Positions 52,867 through 61,774 of a stretch of DNA of 64,000 nucleotides are shown piece after piece. How positions within the stretch are numbered: the first letter of the stretch is position 1; the number at the start of each line of letters is the position of its first letter. The position numbers and the translations under genes were made by a program. This DNA comes from Pseudahrensia aquimaris. GTDB lineage: Bacteria; Pseudomonadota; Alphaproteobacteria; Rhizobiales; Rhizobiaceae. The notes under the pieces were generated by a model, which saw only the letters and a list, made by a program, of their open reading frames with translations, made no database searches and was not told the origin of the DNA. The DNA lies in contig NZ_JBHTJV010000009.1 in NCBI RefSeq assembly GCF_042676045.1, forward strand, positions 434,001 through 498,000, written 5' to 3'.

Positions 52867-54240
52867 ATGACTGCGAACAGCGAAAACACGGGCAAGAAGG
52901 TCTTTATCAAGACTTGGGGCTGTCAGATGAACGTCTATGATTCCACGCGTATGCAAGACGCGCTGGAACAAGACGGCTATTCGGCCACCTCCGTGATCGA
53001 AGACGCTGATCTTGTCCTGCTCAACACTTGCCACATTCGTGAACGCGCAGCCGAGAAGGTTTATTCCCACCTCGGCCGCATCAGAAAGCTGAAGGAAGAC
53101 CGCGCCGGAACCGACCGTCCGATGACTGTTGGTGTGACTGGCTGTGTTGCCCAAGCCGAGGGCCGCGAAATCATCGCCCGTGAGCGCTCGGTCGATTTGG
53201 TTGTCGGCCCGCAGACTTACCACCAATTGCCGGAAATTCTGGCCCGTTCCAAAACCGATGGCCCGCAAGTGGCAACCGAATATGCGGTGGAAGACAAATT
53301 CGAGCACATGCCTGCTGCTCAGAAAAAGCAAGTGCAGGCGCGTGGTGTCACAGCGTTTCTGACGGTGCAGGAAGGCTGCGATAAATTCTGCACCTTCTGC
53401 GTTGTGCCTTACACACGCGGCATGGAGGTTTCTCGCCCCCGTCAGCAGATCCTCGATGAAGCCCGTTCACTGGTCGATGCCGGCGTTCGCGAAATCACTT
53501 TGCTCGGCCAGAACGTCAACGCATGGCATGGCGAGACGCCCTCTGGCGCCGCTATGGGTTTGGGCCACTTGCTGCACGAACTCGCCGCTGTGCAGGGTAT
53601 CGAGCGATTGCGGTACGTTACCAGCCATCCCTGCGACATGAGCGATGACCTCATCGAAGCTCACCGCGATCTTGACGTGCTGATGCCTTATTTGCATCTG
53701 CCGGTTCAGGCAGGGTCTGACAAGATCCTTAAAGCGATGAACCGGAAACACACCGCTGCTGAATACCTTGATATCATCGCGCGGGTTCGTGAAGTGCGGC
53801 CTGACATCGCGATTTCTGGTGACATGATCGTGGGCTTTCCCGGCGAGACCGACGAAGATTTTGAAGCCACGATGGAGATCGTGGGTCGCACGAACTACGC
53901 TCAGTGTTACTCGTTCAAATATTCCAAGCGTCCCGGAACGCCGGGCGCGGAGATGGACGGTCAGGTGGATGAAGCTGTGAAGACCGAAAGGTTGGCTCAG
54001 CTGCAAGCCCTGCTTGGCGAGCAACAAGAGGCATTTAACCGCTCACGCATCGGCAAAACCATGTCTGTATTGCTTGAAAAACCGGGTAAACATGCTGATC
54101 AACTGATCGGTCGTTCGCCTTGGCTTCAATCTGTCATCGTGCCGTCGTCTATTGGTCGCATTGGCGATATTGTGGACGTGACCATCACTGACGCCGCCCC
54201 CAACAGCCTGACGGGTGAAAGCGCCCGACAGGCCGCCTAG
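52867..54240 (+). CDS. miaB: tRNA-2-methylthio-N6-dimethylallyladenosine synthase MiaB
   Basis: A 457-residue methylthiotransferase. The N-terminal MTTase domain has three cluster cysteines (Cys19 in TWGCQMN, one in LNTCHIRE, one in VTGCVAQ). The radical SAM motif CDKFCTFC and a TRAM domain at the end (VDVTITDAAPNSLTG) follow. It adds a methylthio group to i6A37 of tRNAs. It begins 54 bases after plsC. Confidence 0.97.
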   Translation: MTANSENTGKKVFIKTWGCQMNVYDSTRMQDALEQDGYSATSVIEDADLVLLNTCHIRERAAEKVYSHLGRIRKLKEDRAGTDRPMTVGVTGCVAQAEGREIIARERSVDLVVGPQTYHQLPEILARSKTDGPQVATEYAVEDKFEHMPAAQKKQVQARGVTAFLTVQEGCDKFCTFCVVPYTRGMEVSRPRQQILDEARSLVDAGVREITLLGQNVNAWHGETPSGAAMGLGHLLHELAAVQGIERLRYVTSHPCDMSDDLIEAHRDLDVLMPYLHLPVQAGSDKILKAMNRKHTAAEYLDIIARVREVRPDIAISGDMIVGFPGETDEDFEATMEIVGRTNYAQCYSFKYSKRPGTPGAEMDGQVDEAVKTERLAQLQALLGEQQEAFNRSRIGKTMSVLLEKPGKHADQLIGRSPWLQSVIVPSSIGRIGDIVDVTITDAAPNSLTGESARQAA

Positions 54241-54255
54241 TTTTTGGAGAACCGC

Positions 54256-55326
54256 TTGGCACCGAACCAACTTCCAGACTTCATCGCCCGCGAGCCACAG
54301 AGAGGCAACGCTGATAGAAGCACAAGCGACAACGGTACCATCACCGTAAAATTTGAAGACAATAATTTGGCGAGAGAACTGTTCGGTCAGTTCGACGAAC
54401 ACTTGGCGATAATTGAGCGTGATTTGCATCTTGACGCGGTAGCGCGAGGCAATTCCGTGATTCTAACGGGTTCCAATGTAGCAACCGACCAGGCTCGCCG
54501 CGTGCTGGAAACGTTGCACACACGATTGGAAGATGGCGACTCAGTTGATGTGGGTGATGTGGAAGGGGCAATCCGCCACGCCATCGCTTCCGATGCGCAA
54601 ATGACTCTGCCAACGATGGAGAAAAAGGGCAATCGAGCCCAAGCCGCCATCTCCACTGCCAAGCGTACCGTCCATGCACGCACAGCGACCCAAGACGCCT
54701 ATATTCGCGCGATGGAAAAGGCAGAGTTGGTCTTTGGCACCGGCCCCGCTGGTACTGGCAAGACTTATCTCGCCGTCGCCTATGCCGCTTCGCTGTTGGA
54801 GCGCGGTGCGGTAGACCGCATCATCCTTTCGCGTCCTGCCGTGGAAGCAGGCGAGCGGCTTGGCTTTCTGCCCGGTGACATGAAAGAGAAAGTCGATCCC
54901 TATTTGCGCCCGCTCTACGACGCGCTTTACGACATGATGCCCGGCGACAAGGTGGAACGAGCGATCACATCCGGCATCATCGAAATCGCGCCGCTTGCCT
55001 TCATGCGGGGCCGCACGCTTGCCCATTCGGCCGTTATTCTGGATGAAGCGCAGAACACAACATCTATGCAGATGAAGATGTTTCTCACACGCCTGGGTGA
55101 AGGCTCAAAGATGATCGTCACCGGCGACCCGAGCCAAATCGATCTGCCACCTGGCCAAGTCTCCGGTCTGGTGGAAGCGCTCGATCTGCTGCAACCGATT
55201 GAAGGCGTCATTCCAATCGCGTTCTCTTCGAAAGACGTTGTCCGTCATCGGTTGGTCGCGGCCATCGTCGAAGCCTACGACGAGGCAGGGCGAGAAAAAT
55301 CCGAACGCCTGCGTGGTGGGTTTTGA
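54256..55326 (+). CDS. PhoH-like ATPase (YbeZ)
   Basis: A 356-residue cytosolic ATPase. The N-terminal KH-like part is followed by GTGPAGTGKTYLAVA (Walker A near residues 161-170) and VILDEAQNTTSMQMKMFLTR (Walker B). This is the YbeZ type that works with the endoribonuclease YbeY on 16S rRNA. I prefer the TTG at 54256: a TTTGGAG site lies six bases before it. A TTG at 54244 is also in frame. The end overlaps ybeY by four bases. Confidence 0.94.
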   Translation: MAPNQLPDFIAREPQRGNADRSTSDNGTITVKFEDNNLARELFGQFDEHLAIIERDLHLDAVARGNSVILTGSNVATDQARRVLETLHTRLEDGDSVDVGDVEGAIRHAIASDAQMTLPTMEKKGNRAQAAISTAKRTVHARTATQDAYIRAMEKAELVFGTGPAGTGKTYLAVAYAASLLERGAVDRIILSRPAVEAGERLGFLPGDMKEKVDPYLRPLYDALYDMMPGDKVERAITSGIIEIAPLAFMRGRTLAHSAVILDEAQNTTSMQMKMFLTRLGEGSKMIVTGDPSQIDLPPGQVSGLVEALDLLQPIEGVIPIAFSSKDVVRHRLVAAIVEAYDEAGREKSERLRGGF

Positions 55327-55808
55327 TCGTTTTGGTCGGTATAGACATTACCATCGAAGCGGGTGAGTGGGATGAGCAACCCAGGCTTCATGAGCAGGCA
55401 CGACAAGCAATCGAGGCTGCTATAGCAGAGGTTGGTGTTGCATTGCCGAAAGGCACCGAGGTCAGCGTTGTCTTTGGCAATGATGCGATGGTGAAAGAGT
55501 TGAACCGCGATTGGCGCGACAAGGACAAGCCCACGAATGTGCTGTCCTTTGCTGCCAATGATGGACTTGCCCCGCCTGATTGGTCGCCCTTATTGGGTGA
55601 TATTGTGCTGGCGCAAGAGACGATTGTTCGTGAAGCAAAAGAGCAGGGCAAAGCCGTAGAGGCGCACCTTACCCACCTTATTGTGCACGGGTTCCTGCAT
55701 CTGTTGGGTTATGACCACGAAAACGACGATGAAGCCGACACGATGGAGCAGATCGAAACACGGGCGTTGGCGCGTCTTGGCATTGCCGATCCGTATCAGG
55801 ATACCTAA
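55323..55808 (+). CDS. ybeY: Endoribonuclease YbeY
   Basis: A 161-residue metal-dependent RNase. The zinc triad HGFLHLLGYDH (HxxxHxxxxxH) is intact, preceded by NVLSFAANDG. It is needed for 16S rRNA 3' maturation and ribosome quality control. The start is probably the TTG at 55323 overlapping the phoH stop (TTGA); another TTG at 55332 is possible. corC follows 33 bases later. Confidence 0.95.
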   Translation: MIVLVGIDITIEAGEWDEQPRLHEQARQAIEAAIAEVGVALPKGTEVSVVFGNDAMVKELNRDWRDKDKPTNVLSFAANDGLAPPDWSPLLGDIVLAQETIVREAKEQGKAVEAHLTHLIVHGFLHLLGYDHENDDEADTMEQIETRALARLGIADPYQDT

Positions 55809-55841
55809 ATTGGGCTTCACACATCATCGAGCTGAAGATTT

Positions 55842-56930
55842 ATGAACGATCGACCTATCAAGCCCGCTGAGGCGGGCCAAGACAACGCAAATTTGCCTGT
55901 CCCAACGACGGCTCCAACAGAAAGCCCGCAAGAAACTGGCCGCGAGTTGGTGCCGTTTGAGGCGGAAGAGAAACGCGAAAGCTGGGTTTATCGTTTCCTC
56001 ACCAAGCTGGGCCTGCGCTCTAGCGGCACCTTGCGTGATGATCTTAATGAAGCGCTCGCCGGTGAAGGCGAGGCAGGCGATCTTTTCTCGCCCGAAGAGC
56101 GCGCAATGCTGCAAAACATTTTGCGCTTACGCGAACGGCGGGTCGAAGACGTGATGGTGCCCCGTGCCGAAGTCCGCGCAGTGGACGAGCACATCGCATT
56201 GGGCGAGCTTCTCCAGATCTTTGAAGATAATGGTCATTCGCGGATGCCCGTGTATTCCGACAACCTTGATGATCCACGCGGCATGGTTCTGGTGAAGGAT
56301 GTGCTGTTGCATCTGGTGGCGAAATCCACCGTGAAGAGCCGCAGCAAGAAAGCGGGTAACGGCCATGCAAAGCTAAACTTTGGCAAGGTTGATCTCGATA
56401 AGCCACTGTCGTCCATCAAAGCGGTCCGCTCCGTGCTTTTTGTGCCGCCTTCCATGCTTGCGGCTGATTTGATGGCACGTATGCAGGCCACGCGCACGCA
56501 GATGGCGCTGGTGATCGATGAATATGGCGGCACTGACGGCTTGGTGACGCTGGAGGATATCGTTGAGGAAGTTGTTGGCGATATCGAAGACGAACACGAT
56601 GAAGACGACGAATTGATCACCGTTGACGGCAATCTGCGCTGGACGGTTGATGCACGCACCGAGCTTGAAGATATTCAGGAAGTCATTGGCGAGGCTTTTG
56701 ATCCTGGAAGCAAAGGCGATGACATGGACACGATCGGTGGCCTTGTGTTTGCGCTGGCTGGTCATATCCCTGTTCGCGGCGAAGTTGTTCGCGGCATGCC
56801 CGGCTTTGAATTCAGAATTCTGGACGCTGACCCACGCCGTGTGCGCCGTCTGCAAATTGTTCAGATCAGCCGCCACCCCGTGCGTCGCAAAACGCCGGAA
56901 GAAGAAAAGTCTGACGAAGCAAAGGAGTGA
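55842..56930 (+). CDS. CorC/TlyC-type CBS domain protein
   Basis: A 362-residue cytosolic protein. MLQNILRLRERRVEDVMVPRAEV opens the CBS pair (about residues 90-250), with ALVIDEYGGTDGLVTLEDIVEEVVGDI in the second CBS. The C-terminal CorC/HlyC domain contains VDGNLRWTVDARTELEDIQE. The DUF21 membrane domain is absent, as in E. coli YbeX/CorC. Its position after ybeY is conserved; lnt, which usually follows in rhizobia, is not here. The stop lies two bases from that of the convergent peptidase. Confidence 0.92.
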   Translation: MNDRPIKPAEAGQDNANLPVPTTAPTESPQETGRELVPFEAEEKRESWVYRFLTKLGLRSSGTLRDDLNEALAGEGEAGDLFSPEERAMLQNILRLRERRVEDVMVPRAEVRAVDEHIALGELLQIFEDNGHSRMPVYSDNLDDPRGMVLVKDVLLHLVAKSTVKSRSKKAGNGHAKLNFGKVDLDKPLSSIKAVRSVLFVPPSMLAADLMARMQATRTQMALVIDEYGGTDGLVTLEDIVEEVVGDIEDEHDEDDELITVDGNLRWTVDARTELEDIQEVIGEAFDPGSKGDDMDTIGGLVFALAGHIPVRGEVVRGMPGFEFRILDADPRRVRRLQIVQISRHPVRRKTPEEEKSDEAKE

Positions 56931-56932
56931 TT

Positions 56933-57928
56933 TTACTCTTTTTCGGCAGGCCCAAAATTTGCATCGTAAAAGCGCAACCAGTTATTGCCCATAATCCCCG
57001 CCACTTCGTCGGATGAAAAGCCGACCGCTTTCAAGCCAACTTCAATGGCGTCGAAATCGCGGTTGTCTTCAAACCAGGACGGCATTGGCGGAAAGCCCGG
57101 TGCGGCGGCTGAGCCTTCGCCAAAATCAGTTTCTTTTGACCATCTACCATTGCGCATCCATGTGACAATGGAATCGGGCTGGTCCTGACAAAGATCGGTG
57201 CCAATGCCCAAGTTTTGTGCGCCGTAGCGTGAAGCGGATTCAGCAATCATCTGGCAGAAACTCTCCAGCGTGCAGTCGCCTCCATCTTTCAGGTGATGCG
57301 GGTAGAGCGAAAAGCCCAACATGCCACCCCGCGTCGTCAGCGCTTTGAGAACTTCGTCTTTCTTGTTGCGCAAAGCCGCGTGCCACCAATGGGGGTTGGC
57401 ATGGGTGATCGCAATGGGGCGTGCAGACAGATCAATGGCGTCCAGCGTCGAGCGATCAGCGGAATGGCTCATGTCGATCACGAGACCAACGCGGTTCATC
57501 TCCGCAATCGCCTGTTTGCCAAAGCGCGTTATGCCCGGATCTTCAGCCTCATAGCACCCCGTCGCAAGCAGCGATTGGTTGTTGTAGGAAAGCTGCATAA
57601 AGCGTGCGCCAAGTTGATGGCAGATTTCGATGAGCCCGATATCGTCTTCGATTGGTGACGGGTTTTGAAAGCCAAAAAAGATCGCCGTTTTTCCAGCTTC
57701 CCGTGCGATGCGTACATCTTCACCTGTGCGGCCCGGCATGATCAGGTCGTTGTGCCGCTCAAACCAAGTGTTCCAAGCTTCAAGATTGAGCACCATTTCG
57801 CGGAATGTTTCGTGATACGCGATGGTCACGTGGACAGCGTCAACACGCCCTTCGCGCATCTGGTGAAAAATCTTTTCAGACCAATTCGCATATTGCAGAT
57901 TGTCAATTCTGTAAGCCGTCTCACCCAT
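56933..57928 (-). CDS. Membrane dipeptidase (M19) homologue with altered metal site
   Basis: A 331-residue amidohydrolase-barrel protein of the renal dipeptidase family without signal peptide. Metal-ligand equivalents His155 (DMSHS), His176 (ITHANPH) and Asp245 (GIGTD) are present. The N-terminal HxD is absent (residues 8-13 read IDNLQY), and the bridging Glu is replaced by Gln88 (FFGFQN). It may therefore bind one metal or act on another substrate. The ATG at 57928 fits relatives I recall with the same MxLQYxNWS start. It faces the patatin gene across 103 bases. Confidence 0.82.
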   Translation of the reverse strand: MGETAYRIDNLQYANWSEKIFHQMREGRVDAVHVTIAYHETFREMVLNLEAWNTWFERHNDLIMPGRTGEDVRIAREAGKTAIFFGFQNPSPIEDDIGLIEICHQLGARFMQLSYNNQSLLATGCYEAEDPGITRFGKQAIAEMNRVGLVIDMSHSADRSTLDAIDLSARPIAITHANPHWWHAALRNKKDEVLKALTTRGGMLGFSLYPHHLKDGGDCTLESFCQMIAESASRYGAQNLGIGTDLCQDQPDSIVTWMRNGRWSKETDFGEGSAAAPGFPPMPSWFEDNRDFDAIEVGLKAVGFSSDEVAGIMGNNWLRFYDANFGPAEKE

Positions 57929-58031
57929 GCTTGCTCACCCACGCGAACTTCTTTTGTTCGACCTAGACTATGGCACTGCCAGTCGCAAATATCATCTTGC
58001 GTGTAAGCCTTTGCTGGCTCATCGTTAGGCC

Positions 58032-58874
58032 ATGACAGAACCAACAATAGCTCTCGCTTTAGGCGCAGGCGGTGCGCGGGGCTTGGCCCACATTCATGCG
58101 CTCGCTGCCCTTGATGAACTGGGTCTTAAGCCTGTCGCCCTGGCTGGCACATCCATAGGCTCTATTATGGCGGCGGCCTACGCCAGTGGCATGAGGGCTG
58201 CGGAAATAGAGACATTCGCCAAAGATCGTTTTCGGATAGGAACCGATCTGCTTTCGGATATCTGGCGTTTGCGACCCGGCTCCTTCGCAGAATTCATGAA
58301 GGCCGGAGGGCCACGATTGGGCGAACTGAATGTCGAGAAGATCGTCGATGTTTTTCTTCCCGCAGCCATCCCAGCAACGTTTGAACAACTTGCCATTCCG
58401 CTGACTGCGGTAGCAACGGACTACTATGCCCACAGTCCTGCCGTCTTTTCCGCCGGCCCCTTAAAGCCGGCGCTGGCCGCTTCGGCAGCCGTGCCTGCCG
58501 TATTCAATTCTGTGATTGTGGATGGCACAGTTTATGTCGATGGCGGCATCACCAACCCTGTGCCGTTCGACCAATTGGCGGGCAAGGCGGACATTGTGAT
58601 CGGCATTGACGTTGCTGGTGGTCCGGAGGGGACGCCGGGTAAGCGGCCCAGCAAGATTGATGTACTGTATGCATCCAGCCAATTGATGCAGCGATCGATT
58701 GCGAAAGCGATGGCCCAAAATTATCAGGTCGATATTTTTCTGCGGCCTGACGTCGGTCGGTTTCGGGTGCTCGATTTTGGAAAATCCATCGCCATTTTGA
58801 AGCACACACGCCCGTTTCGTGATGAGTTGAAGTCAGCCATCGAAGCGGCGATTACAGCCCATCAGGCGGCATAG
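58032..58874 (+). CDS. Patatin-like phospholipase, RssA type
   Basis: A 280-residue serine hydrolase. The oxyanion motif GAGGARGLAHI is at residues 11-21. The nucleophile is Ser41 in AGTSIGS, and the catalytic Asp170 is in VYVDGGITNP. It resembles RssA/YchK, with no signal peptide, so a cytosolic acyl hydrolase is expected; the substrate is unknown. A crotonase gene starts 12 bases downstream and is probably co-transcribed. Confidence 0.9.
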   Translation: MTEPTIALALGAGGARGLAHIHALAALDELGLKPVALAGTSIGSIMAAAYASGMRAAEIETFAKDRFRIGTDLLSDIWRLRPGSFAEFMKAGGPRLGELNVEKIVDVFLPAAIPATFEQLAIPLTAVATDYYAHSPAVFSAGPLKPALAASAAVPAVFNSVIVDGTVYVDGGITNPVPFDQLAGKADIVIGIDVAGGPEGTPGKRPSKIDVLYASSQLMQRSIAKAMAQNYQVDIFLRPDVGRFRVLDFGKSIAILKHTRPFRDELKSAIEAAITAHQAA

Positions 58875-58886
58875 GGAAGCATTTTC

Positions 58887-59675
58887 ATGAGCTACGAAAC
58901 CATTAAGTTTGAGATTAACGATGGCGTTGCCATCATCACACTCAATCGGCCCGAAGACGCCAACGCGCTCACGCAAAAACTGGCGGAAGAATTGTTCGAC
59001 GCATCTGTCATTTGCCAGACAGATGACGCAATCCGTGCTGTCGTGATTACCGGTGCTGGAAAATTGTTCTGCGGCGGCGGCGACCTCAAGGAATTTGATC
59101 AAAACATGCACCGTGGTGAGGCCCACCTCATTCACGTTGCGACAATCCTTCACGCGGCGCTGATCCGCTTCGCCAAAATGGACGCTCCCGTTATTATGGC
59201 GGTCAATGGCACTGCTGGCGGCGGAGGATTTTCTGTTGCGCTGGCCGGCGACTTCGTCATCGCCGCTGATCACGCCAAATTCGTGTCTGCCTATACCGCG
59301 TCCAGCCTGACGCCGGATGGTTCCTCGACTTATTTTCTTGCCAAGCATGTGGGGTTGTTGAGGGCTAAAGAACTTATGCTCACCAACCGTGTGCTGACCG
59401 CCCATGAGGCGCAGGAATGGGGCATCGTAAATCGGGTCGTGGACGCCAGCGAGTTGATGGACGAGGCGATAAAGCTGGCACAACAATTCGCCAACGGCCC
59501 AACCAAGGCCTATGGCGGAACGAAGCGGTTGCTGCTCACCGCCTACAGCGACACGATGGAAACCCAGCTCGACAAGGAGGCGCAAAGTATAGGATCGATG
59601 ATGAACACCGTTGATGGCCCGCACGGGGTTTCATCTTTCCTCAATAAGCAAAAACCGAAGTTTACCGGGAAGTAG
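58887..59675 (+). CDS. Enoyl-CoA hydratase/isomerase family protein
   Basis: A 262-residue crotonase. LFCGGGDLKEF and VNGTAGGGGFSVALAGD form the oxyanion hole. The first hydratase glutamate (normally in GGGxE) is missing, and the second position reads SSLTPDGSSTYFLAKHVG, as in PaaG-like isomerases. A double-bond isomerase or other acyl-CoA reaction is thus likelier than hydration. An AGGGAAG ribosome site precedes the ATG. Its last 14 bases overlap the convergent patatin gene. Confidence 0.87.
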   Translation: MSYETIKFEINDGVAIITLNRPEDANALTQKLAEELFDASVICQTDDAIRAVVITGAGKLFCGGGDLKEFDQNMHRGEAHLIHVATILHAALIRFAKMDAPVIMAVNGTAGGGGFSVALAGDFVIAADHAKFVSAYTASSLTPDGSSTYFLAKHVGLLRAKELMLTNRVLTAHEAQEWGIVNRVVDASELMDEAIKLAQQFANGPTKAYGGTKRLLLTAYSDTMETQLDKEAQSIGSMMNTVDGPHGVSSFLNKQKPKFTGK

Positions 59676-60810
59676 TGCCTGCGAGAAACGCGGCCACTTC
59701 CTCGCGCCGTGCCATAGTATCGGCGTAGCCGAGATCAATCAGCTCGGCGATATAACCAGGCTCGAACAGCAGATAGCTTGGCAAACGTCCGTCAGACCCC
59801 GATGCGCCGCTTATCCGCATGAGAGTGCGTATGGCGCGCGGCATTTCGTGCTCATGGCGGCTGGCAATCGTGCGAAGGTCTTTTGATGGCTGGAGCGACA
59901 GAACATCAATCCTCTGCAGATGCTCCTTCTCGCGCTGTTCCGGTGTGAGTGTTGCGAGCAATCGGTTCACCCGATTCACGCGCTCAACATCGGCTTCCAG
60001 ATTATCGTTGAAGAGGATATCCAGCATTGTGCCACCCATTTCGCCAATGGAAGGGTAGGGCTGCTCGATATCAGCTTGGGACATATCGACATGCGCATCC
60101 CGAACGCCAACGACAACGATGCGTCGAGCGCCCATGCGGATGACTGGCGACAAGGGCGCTGTTAAGCGAAGCGCACCGTCACCATGCCATGTGGGACCCA
60201 CTTTAACCGCCGGGAAAATCAAAGGCAGGGCGGATGAGGCCATCAGGTGATCTACTGTAACTGGCTCATTCAGACCCTCGCGACGATGGCGCATCCATTC
60301 TTCGACGCCAGTTGTGGATTCATAATGCGTAACAGCGATGCCGCAGCCATAGCATGACGTGGTGATGCAAAATCCTGTAAGCGCTCCGCTTTCCATCGCA
60401 CGCTGCATGCCATCCCGATCAAACTCTCGTTCCAACAATCGGCGCAGCGGTCGGTTGTCGAGCCAGCCGTAGCGGTTGGTTGATCCGCGAAAGACGAAGG
60501 TGCGAATGATTCGCCAGATCGTTGCGCGAACCGATCGCCAGCGCGGATCGAAGATCGAGCCGGTAGTGAGACTTCGCCAAAGGGTTTCCAGCTTGTCAGT
60601 CGCGGTGGAATAATTCTCCGCGTTGGCCGCAAGGCAAGCTGCGTTGATTGCACCAACCGAAGTACCCGAAATGATAGGGAAGGGATTTGCACTCTGCGGA
60701 GCGAGCTCCGCCAGTGCCCTCAAAACGCCGACTTGATAGGCCCCACGCGCGCCGCCACCTTGCAGGACAAGGCTGGTGGGAAAATCTGAATGCTTCAGGG
60801 GTGCGGGCAT
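59662..60810 (-). CDS. Patatin-like phospholipase
   Basis: A 382-residue acyl hydrolase of a different patatin subgroup. LVLQGGGARGAYQVGVL holds the oxyanion glycine run, the nucleophile is Ser51 in ISGTSVGAIN, and the partner Asp is in WHGDGALR. A C-terminal DUF3734-like segment follows (ERVNRVNRLL and after). Members cleave phospholipids or storage polyesters. Convergent overlap with the crotonase stop leaves no room for a terminator. The 144 bases upstream contain the terminator of the CoxLM-like operon. Confidence 0.88.
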   Translation of the reverse strand: MPAPLKHSDFPTSLVLQGGGARGAYQVGVLRALAELAPQSANPFPIISGTSVGAINAACLAANAENYSTATDKLETLWRSLTTGSIFDPRWRSVRATIWRIIRTFVFRGSTNRYGWLDNRPLRRLLEREFDRDGMQRAMESGALTGFCITTSCYGCGIAVTHYESTTGVEEWMRHRREGLNEPVTVDHLMASSALPLIFPAVKVGPTWHGDGALRLTAPLSPVIRMGARRIVVVGVRDAHVDMSQADIEQPYPSIGEMGGTMLDILFNDNLEADVERVNRVNRLLATLTPEQREKEHLQRIDVLSLQPSKDLRTIASRHEHEMPRAIRTLMRISGASGSDGRLPSYLLFEPGYIAELIDLGYADTMARREEVAAFLAGTTSR

Positions 60811-60901
60811 GAAGGGACTTTAGAGAGACTTTGGTTTCGGCGTTTTCCCTATCACGGCCCATGTCCAGTGACGAGGCGAACATTCGTCTGGTTTATGAAA
60901 C

Positions 60902-60935
60902 AAAAAAGGCCCGAACGTATGTTCGGGCCTTTTTT
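60902..60935 (-). terminator. Strong bidirectional-looking terminator after the CoxM-like gene
   Basis: A perfect 15-base stem (AAAAAAGGCCCGAAC / GTTCGGGCCTTTTTT) with the loop GTAT lies 19 bases after the CoxM-like stop. Both sides carry runs of six A or T, so it can work on either strand. Confidence 0.93.
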
Positions 60936-60954
60936 GATCGTGCTTTGAAAATGA

Positions 60955-61752
60955 CTAGCCAGCCGCGGCAACAGCCCGCTTAGCCATAACCTTCACCAAA
61001 TTGGCCCGGTATTCCGAGGTCCCGTGAATATCTGACAACATCATGCCAGCGTCTTGATCGCATCCATCAAGAGCGTCCGGGCTCCACGAACTTGAAAGCG
61101 CCGCTTCCATATCGGTTGCGCGATAGACGCCGCCGGAAGACGCTCCCGTCACCGCGACGCGCACACCATCCGCGCCGTGGGCAACAAACACACCAGCCAT
61201 TGCATAGCGCGAAGCTGGATTGGGGAATTTGGCGTAAGCCCCTTTTTCCGGCGCGGTGAACGAGACAGCGGTGATGACTTCATCATCGTCCAGCGCAGTT
61301 TCGAACATGCCGGTGAAGAAATCCTCTGCAGCCAATTCCCGTTTTGTGGTGTGGATAGTCGCCCCCAACGCCATCATGGCAGATGGGTAGTCCGCAGCCG
61401 GATCGTTGTTGGCAACCGAGCCACCAATTGTGCCGCGGTGACGAACTGCCGGATCACCAATGTGAGAAGCAAGATTGCTGATCGAAGGGCAGACTTTGCG
61501 AAGTTCCGCGTTCGTGGCGACCTCGTTATGGGTTGTAGCAGCACCAATACGCACATTTTTTCCGTTGATAGTAATGCCGTGCATATCGCCGATATGAGTC
61601 ACATCAATCAGATCGGACGGAGCGGCAAGACGGGCCTTCATCGTTGGTAGCAGCGTTTGGCCACCCGCGATGAATTTGCCATCATCCGCCCCCGCCATTT
61701 TGGCGACTGCATCGTCAGCGCTGGAAGCGCGGTGATAGGAAGTCTCATACAT
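60955..61752 (-). CDS. FAD-binding subunit of a molybdenum hydroxylase (CoxM/XdhB-like)
   Basis: A 265-residue FAD subunit. KFIAGGQTLLPTMKARL and IGDPAVRHRGTIGGSVANNDPAADYPS are the two FAD-binding glycine motifs of the CO dehydrogenase/xanthine dehydrogenase medium subunit. It passes electrons from the iron-sulfur subunit to an acceptor. The start at 61752 has AAGGAG seven to eight bases upstream; a long open frame upstream overlaps the large-subunit gene and is unlike the family. It is the last gene of the operon, with the terminator after it. Confidence 0.92.
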   Translation of the reverse strand: MYETSYHRASSADDAVAKMAGADDGKFIAGGQTLLPTMKARLAAPSDLIDVTHIGDMHGITINGKNVRIGAATTHNEVATNAELRKVCPSISNLASHIGDPAVRHRGTIGGSVANNDPAADYPSAMMALGATIHTTKRELAAEDFFTGMFETALDDDEVITAVSFTAPEKGAYAKFPNPASRYAMAGVFVAHGADGVRVAVTGASSGGVYRATDMEAALSSSWSPDALDGCDQDAGMMLSDIHGTSEYRANLVKVMAKRAVAAAG

Positions 61753-61774
61753 AGCTTTTTCTCCTTGCGCTGAT

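Noticed and set aside
57945..57959. GAAC-N7-GTTC before the patatin gene as a LexA box
   Set aside because: The alphaproteobacterial LexA box is a direct repeat (GTTC-N7-GTTC); this is an inverted repeat with no SOS gene next to it.
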